Assembly: GCA_002049455.2 (NCBI GenBank)
Contig: KV918940.1
Span: 91,226 to 155,225, forward strand
Length of the DNA stretch: 64,000 nucleotides
Origin: Porphyra umbilicalis
Lineage: Eukaryota > Rhodophyta > Bangiophyceae > Bangiales > Bangiaceae
Direction of reading: 5' to 3'
Shown here: piece by piece, positions 1 through 10,511 of the stretch
How positions within the stretch are numbered: position 1 is the first letter of the stretch
How the letters are laid out: each line of letters begins with the position of its first letter
The notes under the pieces: generated by a model
Told to the model about the DNA's origin: nothing
Databases searched by the model: none
The model's input: the letters and a program-made list of their open reading frames with translations, nothing else
Translations under genes and position numbers: made by a program

Positions 1-6
1 GAGTCG

Positions 7-39
<33 letters not shown>

Positions 40-1093
40 CGGGGCGGGGGGGGGGGTGGTGCCGTCGGGGGCGCCCCGACGCCCGCCCCCGCGCCCGTGG
101 AGCCGGGGTGGCCCCCCCGCACCCGCGTTGGCGGGGGGGGGGGGGAAGCCGCCCCACCGTCGCGGGCGTGGCGGGGCCCGAGGGGGGGACGCGCCGCCCG
201 ACACGGGCGAGGAGGGGTGCGGGGGGGGGGGGTACCCCCCCCCGCCGCCGCCGCCGCCACCGCCGCCGCCGCGGCAGCGGCGGCGGCGGCGGGTGCGCCG
301 CCCCACGGGACCGGCGGCGGGGGCGCGGCGCCGCCGGGCGCGGGCGCCGGTGCGGCCGGCGACCGGCGGCGGGTGCCCCACGGGCCCACCACGTCGGCGT
401 CGGCGGCGGCGGCGGCGGGGGGGAAGAGGGCCGTGAGCACCGACAGCACCGCGTCGGCCTCGTCGGGGGGGGGGGCCGCCGGCCCGCGGGGCGGACCGCA
501 AGCCGCGGCGGCGGGGGGTGGGGGGGCGCCGGCGGCGCGCACCGCCCTCAGGCGCAGCGCCACCCCCGCGGCGGCGCGGAGGAGGGCGGCGAGGTCCGCG
601 CGGAGCGCGTCTGGGGCGGCCAACCGACGGGGCGGGCGCACGGGGCAGGGGGCGGCAAACCAAGCAGGGGCAGGGGGGCGCCACAAAGCGTCACGTCACG
701 TCAGCGCCGGCCGCGGGTGGACCGGGGGCGGGGGGCCGCCCCCCGACGGGGGACCCCCGCTGTGACAGACGGTGCACGCGGCGACGGCGACTCGCCGCCC
801 ACCCCCCCAAACGTACCACTGGTGTCCCCCGCGGCGGTCGCGCGGAGGCGCGCCCAAGCGAGGGCCCCCACCAGGCGGGCGGCGGCGGCGGCGGCGGGGA
901 GCCCCCCCCCCCACCCCACCGCCGGTGCGGGCAAGCACGCGCCGTCGGTCCCCCCCCGCCGCTGCCGCCGCCGCCGGCCGCCGGGGGCCGTGCGCGCGGC
1001 GGCAATGGCCGTTGCCGCCGCGGCAATGGCCGCCACCACCGCCCACGTCGGCAGACGACGGCGGGCGCGGGACGCCACGGCGGTCGGCGGCAT
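1..1093 (-). CDS. Signal-anchored protein, partial, one intron (unknown function)
   Basis: Minus-strand gene that runs off the left edge. I start it at the ATG at 1093. Exon 1 (1093-817) encodes a basic N-terminus followed by a hydrophobic stretch near residues 16-34 (WAVVAAIAAAATAIAAA), a likely signal anchor or type II membrane segment. A GTACGT donor follows 817. The acceptor CCCCAG ends at 611, giving a 206-nt intron whose phase joins correctly (exon 1 ends with one base, exon 2 starts AC, making Asp). Exon 2 reads DALRADLAALLRAAAGVALR and then an acidic helix-like stretch (DEADAVLSVLTALF) before Ala/Pro/Gly-rich sequence. The layout resembles a Golgi type II enzyme, like the glycosyltransferase at 4983-6498, but no catalytic motif lies inside the window. 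I do not recognise the family. Homopolymers in exon 2 may hide further frame breaks. Confidence 0.5.
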
Positions 1094-2072
1094 GGTCGGG
1101 GGGGGGGGGGGGGGGGGGGGGTGCCGCCGCCGAGCAAGGGGAAACGCACAGAGGGGGGGGGCGGTGGGGGGGGGGGTGGGGGGGGGGGGGGGGGGAAGCA
1201 ACCGGCGCGTTGGCGAATGGGGAGGACCACCAACCGCCCACGAGTCGGACGAGAGCGCCGCGTGTGGCGGCGCGCACAGAGAGTGTGGCGGCCGCTAAAG
1301 GCGCGGGGTGGCAGTCGCCGTCGGCGCGTGGCAGCCGCCCGTCAGCGGGCGGCGGTCAGCACGCTTGCCGCACGCAGCAGGGCGCGCACCCTGCGGGGCG
1401 GCACACAGGCACACGACGGCAACGCACACAGCAAGCGACCGTGGCTCGCGCAGACGCCCTGTCCACCCCCACCGGTGGGGGTGCACCCCCGCGGCGCCGT
1501 CGTGACGGTCGGGCCGCGCCGCGGCGACGCCCCCCACCCGCACCCCCCCCGCCCGCCCGAGGCGCGCGCAGCAGAGCCCGCGCGGCGGGCTGTCCCCCCC
1601 GCAACGAGGCGGGGCCGACGGGCGCGCCCCCGCCGCCGACCCACCGCGGGATGCAAAGCGGCGGCGCGAGCGGGGTGTCACCGACGGACGGTGCGGTAGC
1701 AGACAGCGCGCGGCACCGCGGCGGTACGTACAGTACCGCGGCGGCGGCCTGGGATAGGGGCAAGCGGGCTCGACGGCGGCGGCGTGGGGCGGCGCGCACG
1801 CGCCGCCACCCAAACATCCAAACGTTTGAACTGGGGGCGTGGCGTTCCCCGTGGTCATCCGGATATGCAATGGCTGCGAGCTGTGAAATTTCCAGTATGT
1901 AAATACCCCCGGCGGGCGTGTTCTTTGCAACTGTGGAAGCCCCGAAAAGGGGACGGGACGCTGCAGGTCTTTTTCAATGATTCGAATTTTCCTCGGCGAA
2001 TCGGATGAAAGAGAATTCCAATCACATTGGGCAGGATCCTGTGAAACAGGGTGGTCATTGGAAGAGAACTTG
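1094..2072. other. Intergenic, upstream of the left-edge gene
   Basis: GC-rich up to about 1810 with long G runs (1099-1121, 1172-1196), then an AT-richer stretch. No conserved coding pattern was found on either strand. The open frames here are low-complexity Arg/Ala/Pro sequence without a recognisable domain. It is probably the promoter and 5' region of the minus-strand gene starting at 1093. Confidence 0.4.
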
Positions 2073-2206
2073 TACAGTGCGTTCTCGTTTTAAGAGACGG
2101 CTGATTCAGCTGAATATCAATAAAAGTGGCCTACACGGACTGGAATGGAAGACTCGCGACCCATATTCTCTTGTAAATGATTCTCTTATGACGAGAACGC
2201 ACTGTA
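2073..2206. repeat. 134-bp inverted-repeat element
   Basis: TACAGTGCGTTCTCGT at 2073-2088 is repeated as its exact reverse complement at 2191-2206. With two mismatches the arms extend to about 25 bp (2073-2097 and 2182-2206). The 84-bp loop contains AATATCAATAAAAG. It could be a miniature inverted-repeat transposon or a hairpin RNA. No clear target duplication is visible. Confidence 0.6.
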
Positions 2207-2350
2207 TCGGCCGCGCCACAATAGTAGGGGGCCACTCTGCGCTTGACCTCGTCACAAAGAAAATAATAAAATTGACGGGGTGCCGTCCAAGAGTGGAGTG
2301 GCGCTCACAGAAAAGATGTGGAGCTTTCGCGCACCCCGAGAGACAGGCGT

Positions 2351-2421
2351 AGCTTCAGGTGGTTTCGATCCACCGACCTCTGGGTTATGGGCCCAGCGCG
2401 CTACCACTGCGCTATGAAGCT
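2351..2421 (-). tRNA. trnM-CAT: tRNA-Met (anticodon CAT)
   Basis: A complete cloverleaf reads on the minus strand. The acceptor stem AGCTTCA pairs with TGAAGCT, the D-arm is GCGC..GCGC, the anticodon stem CTGGG/CCCAG flanks the loop CCCATAA (anticodon CAT), the variable region is AGGTC, and the T-arm is GGTGG-ATCGAAA-CCACC. It is 71 nt with no intron and no encoded CCA. CAT with this arm composition suggests the elongator. An initiator or an Ile tRNA with modified C34 cannot be fully excluded from sequence alone. A T4 run lies about 40 nt downstream, compatible with pol III termination. The flanking DNA is AT-rich. Confidence 0.93.
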
Positions 2422-2729
2422 GTTCTCTGGATGACATTCCCATCTGCCATGTCATACTTAAAAAATAGTATACATCTATTTTTGGTGCGTACGACTCGTT
2501 GGAGATTCCACCGCTTCGTCCTGCTCCCGAGCTCTTCCACCGACGGCCAGCCCGATCTGCTCTCGCGCACGTCCATCCTCCCTTCGACCACCGCCACCCC
2601 CGCCACCGAGAGGTCAGGAGTATTGTGTTTGCACTCTTGGGATCTCTCCTCGTCCCGCCGCTTTTCCCGCTGCCACCTACCCCCCCGACATCTGCGGCGT
2701 TGTTGGCGCTGCACGCGGTTGTCGCCGCC

Positions 2730-4081
2730 ATGGCGCCCGTGGTTCCCCCCCCCCCTGCTTCCTGCCACCAGCCACTGCCGGCGCCGCCCGCCGCCCCGTC
2801 TTGGCATCCGCCTTCACGACCACCGCCCCCCCCTCCTTCACCACCGGCGCGCCGCGGTGCCCATTGCGGGCACGGCGTCGGTCGCCCTCCCCCGCCCCCG
2901 CGTCGGCACCGTCCGCACCGTCCATGTTTGGTGGCGGCTTCCTGGGCGTTGGCCCCGCTGAGGTGTTTGTGATCGTTGCCGTTGGGTGGCTCGTCCTCGG
3001 CCCCCAGCGGCTCTTTGCGGTCGCCCGCGACGCGGGGAAGGTGCTCGGGCAGGTGCGCAAGACCGCCGACGATGCCAAAAACTCCTTCTCCGACGCCCTC
3101 GGCGCCGAGTCACTCGGCATCGGCGACCTGTCTGACCCCCTGGGCCTCGGCACGAGCGTCGCGGCGACAAAGGCGCGCAAGGTGCAGGAGAAGGAGGCAG
3201 AGCAGGAGCGGGAGCGGGAGCGGGAGGCGGCGGCGGCGGCCGGAGTGGCACCAGAAGGCGGCAAGCCGGTGGCGGGGGCAGCCGACGCGCTGGCGGCGGC
3301 CGTGTCGGCCGAGCCGGCGGGGCCCGCGCCGGCCCCCGTGACGGCTGCTGCCAAGGCGACGGAGCAGCCGGTTGGCGCCACGGCGGACAAGTCTGTGACC
3401 GCAACGACGGGGGCGGCCAAACCGGGGGCGGCCAAGCCGGGGGCAGCCAAGCCAGGGCCGACCGCTCCTGCGGCACCGACCACGGCGAATGGCGCCGTGC
3501 CAGAGGCGCTCGTGCGCACGCCCGACGACCGGCCGGGGGAGGAGGCAATGGCTCAGTTCAAAGACCAGCTGCGGCGCGTCAACGACCCGAATCAAAAGGC
3601 TGAGCTGTACGTGAACGACGTGTCTGGTTGTGCAAGGGGGACTGTCGCCACGGAATGTTCCCTGCTCAGGCTTCCTTGGGCTCAGTAGGAGCTCGTCCTT
3701 AGCTCTGGCCCCCGCTGTACCCCCCCCACATTGACTGGCCACTGACCCGTGACTCCCGTCTTGGTTTTGCTCTCGCCCGCCTCGTGTGCTGCTTTTGTCT
3801 CGCCGTCCGTGCCGTGTGCACCCCAACCCCTGTTGAGGCCACCTCACAGGGATGATCCCGCCATGCTCGCGGCGCTGGCGGCGGACCCTCTCCCCCCCCT
3901 TGCCGGCGACGTGCCCCCCGAGCTGGCTATGCCCACCCCCGCCCCCGCCGATGTGCCGACAGACGTGGCGCTGGCCGAGTTGGAGGCCGCGTACGCGGCC
4001 GCCAAGAAGAAGTTATTGCTCAAGGGGCTCGCCGAAATGGAGGGCAAGACGGACGGCGAGAGTGGCCACAAATCTGTTTGA
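2730..4081 (+). CDS. Thylakoid Sec-independent (Tat) translocase subunit, TatA/Hcf106-like, one intron
   Basis: The core starts MFGGGFLGVGPAEVFVIVAVGWLVLGPQRL, a single short membrane helix, then the Gly-Pro hinge and an amphipathic helix (FAVARDAGKVLGQVRKTADD). This is the hallmark order of TatA/TatB (Tha4/Hcf106), which drives folded-protein export into the thylakoid lumen. An Arg/Pro-rich N-terminal stretch of about 60 residues looks like a plastid transit peptide. The ATG at 2730 enters this frame only if the C run at 2745-2755 is off by one base. A charged coiled region and a long Ala/Pro linker with GAAKP repeats follow. A donor GTACGT at 3607 and an acceptor CAG ending at 3849 (243 nt) join in phase to a conserved-looking acidic/Ala C-terminus ending AKKKLLLKGLAEMEGK. 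The tail is much longer than in bacterial TatA. Whether it acts as TatA or TatB is undecided. Confidence 0.82.
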
Positions 4082-4982
4082 GGGGGGGGGGGGGAGGACA
4101 CGTACCTTACCGTGTGGGGCGTCGTTGCGCGTGCCGCGCGGCGGGTGGTTATGGGCTTTGCTTTGCTTGACGGGGGGTGCCGCTTGCACGACGCGGCGCG
4201 GGGTGTGCGTGCTGGCGGGGGATGCGGGTAGGGGGACGCCTGACCGCGCAACGCGAGCCGGCTGGCCCAGTTTTCGACGCGTGGTGGCGGTGGTTCATTT
4301 GGGGCGGCCGCCACCGCTGCGCCCTCTGCCCGCCTGCCGTCGGTGCCATGTCGCCGGTGGACCCACACTCGGGCGGCTCCTCTCCGCCGGCCTCCGTGCC
4401 CTGTGGTGATCACGCGGCGAGGCGGCACCGTCGCTCTTGGGCGACGGCCGTGCGAGCCTCGTGAGTGTCGCACCGCCCGCGCGCGTCGCTGTGCGGCGTG
4501 TGGGCGTGGGGAAGACGTGCGCGAGTAAACGAGACCAGTCTCTGGGAGTGCCTCGTTCACCGCAGCTGGCGCGCCTACGTTCCTACCGCCGACCCCCTTT
4601 TCGCGACGTCTGCGCCCGTGAGTGTCTCCGGCGCCGCCCCCAGCCCGCTCACAGCGCGTCTGGGGTGCCACCGCCGTGCAGTTGGGTCAGGGGCGTGGCA
4701 CTCACTGGTGTGTGTTGTCCGCGAGCCACCTGCAGTCCGCGAGCCACCGCGCCGGCCGCACGGCGGCCGTGCCGCGCACCTGCGCCGTCAGCAGGGCTAC
4801 CCGACGGAATCACACCGCCGCCGCCTGTCGGCCACGCCGCCCACTCTGCAGAGTGCCCCAGCCGGGGCTCCCGCAACGGGCATGCCACGCCCGGCCGCTG
4901 TACCAACGCGCGCGACGCGCGGGGGGGGGCGCGGCACGGGGCGGGGGCCGGCGACGGCGCGCCCCGCCAGCCACCGTGCCCA
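4082..4982. other. Intergenic between convergent genes
   Basis: Contains the 3' flanks of the Tat subunit gene (plus) and the glycosyltransferase (minus). A G run directly follows the Tat stop. The remaining open frames are Arg/Pro-rich and overlap on both strands with no domain, so I call no gene here. Confidence 0.4.
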
Positions 4983-6498
4983 TCACAGCCAGCGGCGCAA
5001 ACAGGCCGCGGCGGCGCGACGGTGGCCCTGCCCCGCCTCGCCCCCCCCCCATTCCCCTCCTCCCCCAGGTGCCACAGCCCCGCCGCCGCCAGCCGCCGCA
5101 CCTTGGCCCGCCGGCCGACCACATAGTTGGCGTGCGCGGCCACAACCGTTGCCCACCGGGGGTCGACGGGCCCCGCAGGCCGCCCCCCCCCCCAATCCCC
5201 GGGGCGGCCGCCCACAACCCCCCGTCGGCGCCATTGGGAAACGCCCCCGTGCCGACGACCACCACCCGCACATCCCGATACGCGCAGCCGTCGGGCCCGA
5301 CGCGTCGGCCCGGCCCGCCCCGCGTGGCCTTGAAAGCACCACACGCGACCGCGTTCCACGCCTTTTGCTCCGACCGCCGCTGGCGGGACGCGTACAGCGC
5401 GACGGCGCGGAGGAGGCGCTCGACGCCCCCCGCCGCGGGGGGGGTGGGCCGGCCGCCGCCGCCGCCGCCGCCGACGCGCCGCCGCCGAGGGGCGGCGCCG
5501 CCGCCGACGCAACTGCGTAGTAGAGCCCCGAGTTGAGGACCCAGTTGGGGGGCTCCCCGGCACGCGCGTCGGACGTGGCGGCAATGGCCGCGCCGCCACC
5601 GGGCGCGGCGGCGGCGGCGGCGGCGAGCGCGGCGGCGGCGTCCCCCACCCACCCAACGTCCACGTCGGTGAGGACCACGTCGTAGCCGGCGGCGAGCACC
5701 GCCGCTGCCGCAGCGGACTTGCGCACCGAGAGCGCGATGAACGCAGGGGTGCCAAACGCCGCGCCATCATCATTGGCGGCGGCGGCGGTGGCGGCGGCGG
5801 CGGCGGCGGCGGGTGCTTCTGATGAGGGGCGGGCCACCGCCGCCGCCGCCGCCGCCGCCGTGCCCGCACGTAGCCGCCGTGACGTGGCGTCTAGTGGCGG
5901 CGGCGGCAGCGGCGGCGAGGCGACGGCGTCGGTGCGCAAAAACACGGCCACGCCCGCCGCGGCGGCTGCCGCAAACGCCGCCTCGTCGACCGCAAACAGC
6001 AGCAGCCGCCGGCGGGCGGCGGCTGCCACCCCACACGCCGCGTTCAACGCCAAATCCGCCACCGCCCCGTCGGCAATGGCGACAACGACGAGGCGGCGGG
6101 CGGCCGTACCGCCGCCGCCGCCGCCACCGCCGCCGCCACCCCCCTCCGCCGCCGCCCGCGGGGCGGGGCCGGCGACCGCCGCCAGCAGCCGCCGCAGGGC
6201 GTCGTCCCCCCCGCGGACGGCGTACGGGGACGACCGCGTCGGCGGGTGCGGCGCGCCGCCGGCGCTGGCGCGCCCCCCCGCGCCGCCCACCACCGTTGAC
6301 GGACCGACGCGCGGGGGTCCGTCGGGGGCGCCGCCGCCGGCCAGGCGCTCGGCGAGGAGCACCAGCGACGCGAGGCAGAGGACGACCGCGACGGCGGCGG
6401 CGGTGGCGAGCACCTCCCCGCGGGTGTACCGGTGGAGGGGAAGGTCCGAGGGGGGAGCCGCCGCGTGCGGGGGGGGGGGGGCGAGGGCGGCGGAACAT
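4983..6498 (-). CDS. GT77-like nucleotide-diphospho-sugar glycosyltransferase (type II membrane), frame broken at homopolymers
   Basis: The N-terminus carries a membrane anchor (ATAAAVAVVLCLASLVLLAE). A catalytic domain with PAFIALSVRKSAAAAAVLAA, YDVVLTDVDVGWVGD (DxD motif for the metal and sugar nucleotide), and PPNWVLNSGLYY follows, as in PF03407/GT77 arabinosyl- and galactosyltransferases of the Golgi. Further family-like pieces continue in other frames: RRSEQKAWNAVACG and later WATVVAAHANYVVGRRAKVR with GLWHLGEE. Frame changes fall at G13 (6469-6481), G8 (5437-5444) and C11 (5183-5193). The ATG at 6498 (MFRRPRP) fits if the first run is off by one. The true 3' end is uncertain: the stop at 4983 belongs to the first frame. 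It probably glycosylates cell-wall or secreted glycans. Either the assembly is wrong at these runs or the gene is decayed. Conservation on both sides of each break favours assembly error. Confidence 0.72.
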
Positions 6499-6887
6499 AG
6501 CGGGGGACGAGGGGGTGGAGGGGGGGGCGCACACCGCGCGGCGCTGGGCGTGGTTGGCCAGCCCTGCGACGGGGAAGGTCACATGCGCTGGAAAGTTGGA
6601 CATCGACCTGAACTGGCACCAGGAAGACGTCGAGGTTTCGTCAGCTGACAGCCTTGTGAAATGTGCGTGCGTACAACTGTACAGAGGGTGCTGTGTTTTC
6701 CAACCCCATGGCCAGCAACGGCAACCGCCAATAGAAAACCATAGATGTTGGACCGATCCAATAACTTGGCATCTTGGGCTCTGAAATCCAAAAGAGCCGC
6801 TCGAAGGGGTCTAAAAAAACAGGTACTTGACTTTACATAGCCGTGCCCCTCCGCGACGCGCCTTTCGCTCGTCTGGTGACCTGCGCT

Positions 6888-6919
6888 GTGCTCCTTATAA
6901 GGAGCACTTAAGCTTAAGT
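6888..6919. promoter_or_regulatory. CArG-box palindrome followed by a second palindrome
   Basis: GTGCTCCTTATAAGGAGCAC (6888-6907) is a perfect 20-bp palindrome centred on CCTTATAAGG, which fits the SRF/MADS CArG consensus CC(A/T)6GG. It overlaps a second perfect 14-bp palindrome ACTTAAGCTTAAGT (6906-6919). It lies about 390 bp upstream of the glycosyltransferase start on the minus strand. A role as a MADS-factor site is inference. Confidence 0.45.
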
Positions 6920-7998
6920 GGGGTAACACCACAATGGCTGTTTTGGGTATTGTGGACCCCACATTTTTTTGCGGAACCCTCCTGATGAGCCATCAGATGA
7001 TGGCTTTCCCCGCAATGTTTTGTGCAGAGGTTTCGGGCGCCCGTTGGCGGGAGCCTTCTATACCGTTGTAATCGTCATCACATCACGAGTATGGATACGG
7101 TGTGTCTAAAGTCTATCTCATCTTATTAGTCCTATGGAAAAACGGCTCTGGTTTCGGCGCATGTACATCAATCGACCCCAAACTTCGTAGACGTATCAGA
7201 GGGTGGCCCTCGGGTCCTCAGAAGAAAAAACGGAGCACGAAGCGCAGCACATCCCACCCGTTAATGCCCACTTCCGCATTCGTACCGATCAGGGGCATCC
7301 GATCCGCCCGATTCTCGACAGCACCCGATTTATGACTGACCAAATCGGGAGGAACGCAAGGACAGGGAGGCTACGTTTTCAGCCTCGTGATCGAGATCTC
7401 GTCATGCCGCACGGAGAAGGAGCAAGGACGGTGACAGCTGACCAAAGGAAGAGAATTTACGGTGAACAAGTATCTAAGAAGCGTCAGCCATATCAACTTA
7501 CTGGCAGCTGCCTCCGACTTATGTGCACAGCTGGACGCCCACCGGCGTCGGCGGCATGCTGCCCTGGCTGTCGGCGCCGGCTGCCACCGCCCCCGCACGC
7601 GCGCCGTCTGAGCGCAGTGCCACCTCCGTCCCCTGCCCCCCCCCCCCCACCCGCCCACGCTCGGGCCCTTCTGGTGGTGGGCCGGCGCGGTTGGCCCGTG
7701 CGGGCTGTGGGGTCGGCAACGGGGAGGTGGATGTAGGCGCGGTGGCGGATACGGTTGCGATCGCAGCGCCGCCGCCGGCAGCGGCGGGTGCAGCCGAGGC
7801 GCTGACGCCGCTTGCCACGGCGGGTGCGGCGCACGCGACCACGTCGGCGGTTGGAGCACGCCCGTCGCCCTACGGGAAAAATTCGCCTGCATAGTGAGGC
7901 ACCCATCACTCAATGATCACCCGACAGCAACTCGTGGATGAGTTTTTCTGACTCAATAGTGATTCACCAGAGGCTTCAGAAATGAGACAACCCTGGCT

Positions 7999-8054
7999 TC
8001 TGATTGGTCCTCAGTACCAGAGAACCCGCGCCTCTGATTGGTCCTCAGGACCAG
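7999..8054. promoter_or_regulatory. Tandem CCAAT (NF-Y-type) motif pair
   Basis: The 22-bp segment beginning TCTGATTGGTCCTCAG occurs at 7999-8020 and again at 8033-8054, 34 bp apart, with one base different. Its reverse complement contains GGACCAATCAGA, the full NF-Y consensus. Two full consensus sites at fixed spacing suggest a promoter on the minus strand. The nearest identified minus gene starts 1.5 kb away, so the target is unclear. Confidence 0.45.
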
Positions 8055-10511
8055 GTCAGGACAGTATTAGAACTGTTCGCGTCTGCTGATTAACCAATGC
8101 TAGCATTTATTTACTTAGTACCACGGAGAGGGCTGCGTAGTGCGGTTCCCCGACAGACATACACCACACACACAAGGCAAGCCCCGCCGCCGAGAAGGCC
8201 TACCTGCTCACATATGCCGGGGAACAAGCCGGGCGCAACACATGAGAGAGCAGCCCAGTAAAGACAAAGCAGAACGAAAGAAGAGAAAAGAAACAACAAA
8301 GTAACACGCCAGATACACGAAGAAGACGACCAGCAGAGCAAGAAGGGCACACGCTCATACCGTCAGGACCTCCTCTAAGATTGACCTCTGCACAGTGCAC
8401 GGGACAGTGCTCCCCACCCCCATCCACCAAAGAATCATCAGCGAGTGATACGTCCTCCCGACCAGAAAAACACCCGAGGCACCGAGAGACATGCAACATG
8501 CCAACAGAAGGAGGCGATACAGTTTCGGAGACAATAGATGCTCATGTCGCGGAGGCGGGCGGTGGTGGCGGGGGCGGGGTCGCGACAGAGGGGGGGTCGC
8601 GGTCGGGGGGGGCGCACCGTAGGATGTTCGAGGCGGGGGAAGTGGTGATGGGGGGGAGGACGACGGGGACGGGTGATGTCGGGGGGGAGGGGAGGGCGAG
8701 AGGAGGACACGGCGGCAGAGGGCGGCGAGGTAGCAGAGGACGGCGCCGGCTGCGTAGCAGGTGAGTGCGAGAGGCGGCCGACACAACTGGTTCAAGAGGG
8801 CGCGCCCTTCTCACCCCGGCCACGAGGCGTCTCGTCCGCCGAACGCAGCAAAAATTTAAGCGGAAGAACGCGCCGCGACCGTGTCAGAGTGTCAGTCGGA
8901 AGGCCCGGCAGCCCCTGTGGGTGGAAAGATTCCACAGCTGTAAGCCCCAAGGGCTGTGCGTGGGCGGCTGTGCTGCCCTCGTGGCTGCAGGCTGGGGAGT
9001 GGAAAGAATCTGACTCATCAGGCAGTTCATTTTGACGCGATAGGCTGCGCATTTCCCGTAGGGTCGCCGGCGGCGTCAGCCGCCGCGCTGAAGTGCAGTG
9101 CAGCGCTCGTCGCTGCCAGCGCGACGCTCGGCACCGCCGACGCAAAGCAACTGTAGTTGCGGAGCAGCTGTTCCCCCAACCTCCCCCCCACCCCCCCCCC
9201 GCCCCCCCCCCACATAGCGCTCCCCGGCGCCGCCGTTGCTTTTCTGGAGCGAATAGTCCGCTTCGGCCACCGGTGCAGTGGCACACACACGCTGCCCCAC
9301 GACGGCGACCGCGGGAGGCACGACAGCGACGGCGGGGGAAGGGTGGGGGGGTAGGTGTGCGATGGCGCTTGAGCCACTCAGAGAGGCTTTCGAGGGCATT
9401 TCTGGATTTAATTTGGGAGTGCCCATGCACAGGTGCTCATTGGCTACTGACGAAGCGCGCGACTCGATGGACTGCCGGATCTCGTGAGATCGAATCTCAA
9501 AAGTCGCGCAGGACATCGCACTTCTGGATGAGCGAACTTTTAAGTAGCCTCCCAATGTCAGGGGATCGCTGCAACAAAACACTTACGCTTCTTCTCTTTA
9601 CGGACGTCTACCTTCGGCCAGTGGGATTGGAGCGCTGCGCAGAATACTGCACTCGAATGCACGAGGTATGTGAACATGATCCAAATGCGAGAAACGGTGC
9701 TGTGACCTCGTGCGGCTCGCCCAGTGTGCCGGAAGGCCTGGAAACGATGCGTCTGAGCCGTATCTTTTCGACATAGGTGTGCCGTTGAAGGGCTTCCTAC
9801 AGAAGAATGCGTACCATTTCTTGCAGTAAAAAGGTTTGGAGGGTCTCTATCCCTTGTGTGAAGACTGCTTGTCATTTGCGGTCGTAGCGGCGGAGTTCTG
9901 GTCTCTCCAAAAAAAGTGCGGTTCTCAGAGGACTAATAGAGTGAGACAGACTTTAGATGCCAACGAGCGCCCCAAGTGCGCTTCACAAAGCGTTGCGCCA
10001 TAGCCGCATTGCGGGTCCGGCGAGACACGCAAGAGCTGTAACCTTTTGTGGCGTACACGGCCAGGGCCTGAGGAAAAATCTCCCGCAGTAAGCAGTATCG
10101 CCTGGGTACCCCCCCCCCTCCGTGCCGGCCCCTGCTTTCAAGGAGGATGTCTTCAGCATGGAGGATTGTACCATTCAACCTCGAAGAGAGCTTTCATTGG
10201 CCTGCTAGTCACCTACATCTGCTCTTCCATTGGCTTGTTTACAGCTGTCAGGGAGATCCCGTTTCGGAGATATCTCTCTCTTACATGCCTTAGCTCTGCC
10301 CACAGGCATTGCAACAGACTTTTGTGGTCCAAACCCACAATGTTGACCACAATCCCACACTCTGGGATTGCCACACAACGCCTTTCCACAGGACAAACTG
10401 GGTTTGTGGTCCTACCCCGGTTAAGGAGCACAGCGCTGGCGCCGCGCGCGAGCCGCTGCCGGCCACTTCGAGTCTCTTCACTCCTCCTCCTTCTTCCATG
10501 CCACCGTCGCC

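Larger units (their letters stand above)
6499..10511. other. 4-kb intergenic region, AT-richer, with two GC islands
   Basis: From 6580 to 7500 and 7900 to 8400 base composition is much less GC-rich than in the genes. Two GC islands stand out: 7540-7870, Ala/Pro/Gly-coding in either direction, and 8540-8830. On the minus strand an open frame (8795-8355) has two hydrophobic stretches (LALTCYAAGAVLCYLAAL and LYRLLLLACCMSLGASGVFL). It could be a small membrane protein but matches no family I know. No tRNA or conserved protein was found. Confidence 0.35.

Noticed and set aside
9470-9510. tRNA-like T-arm (GAGATCGAATCTC)
   Set aside because: No acceptor, D or anticodon stems can be paired around it.
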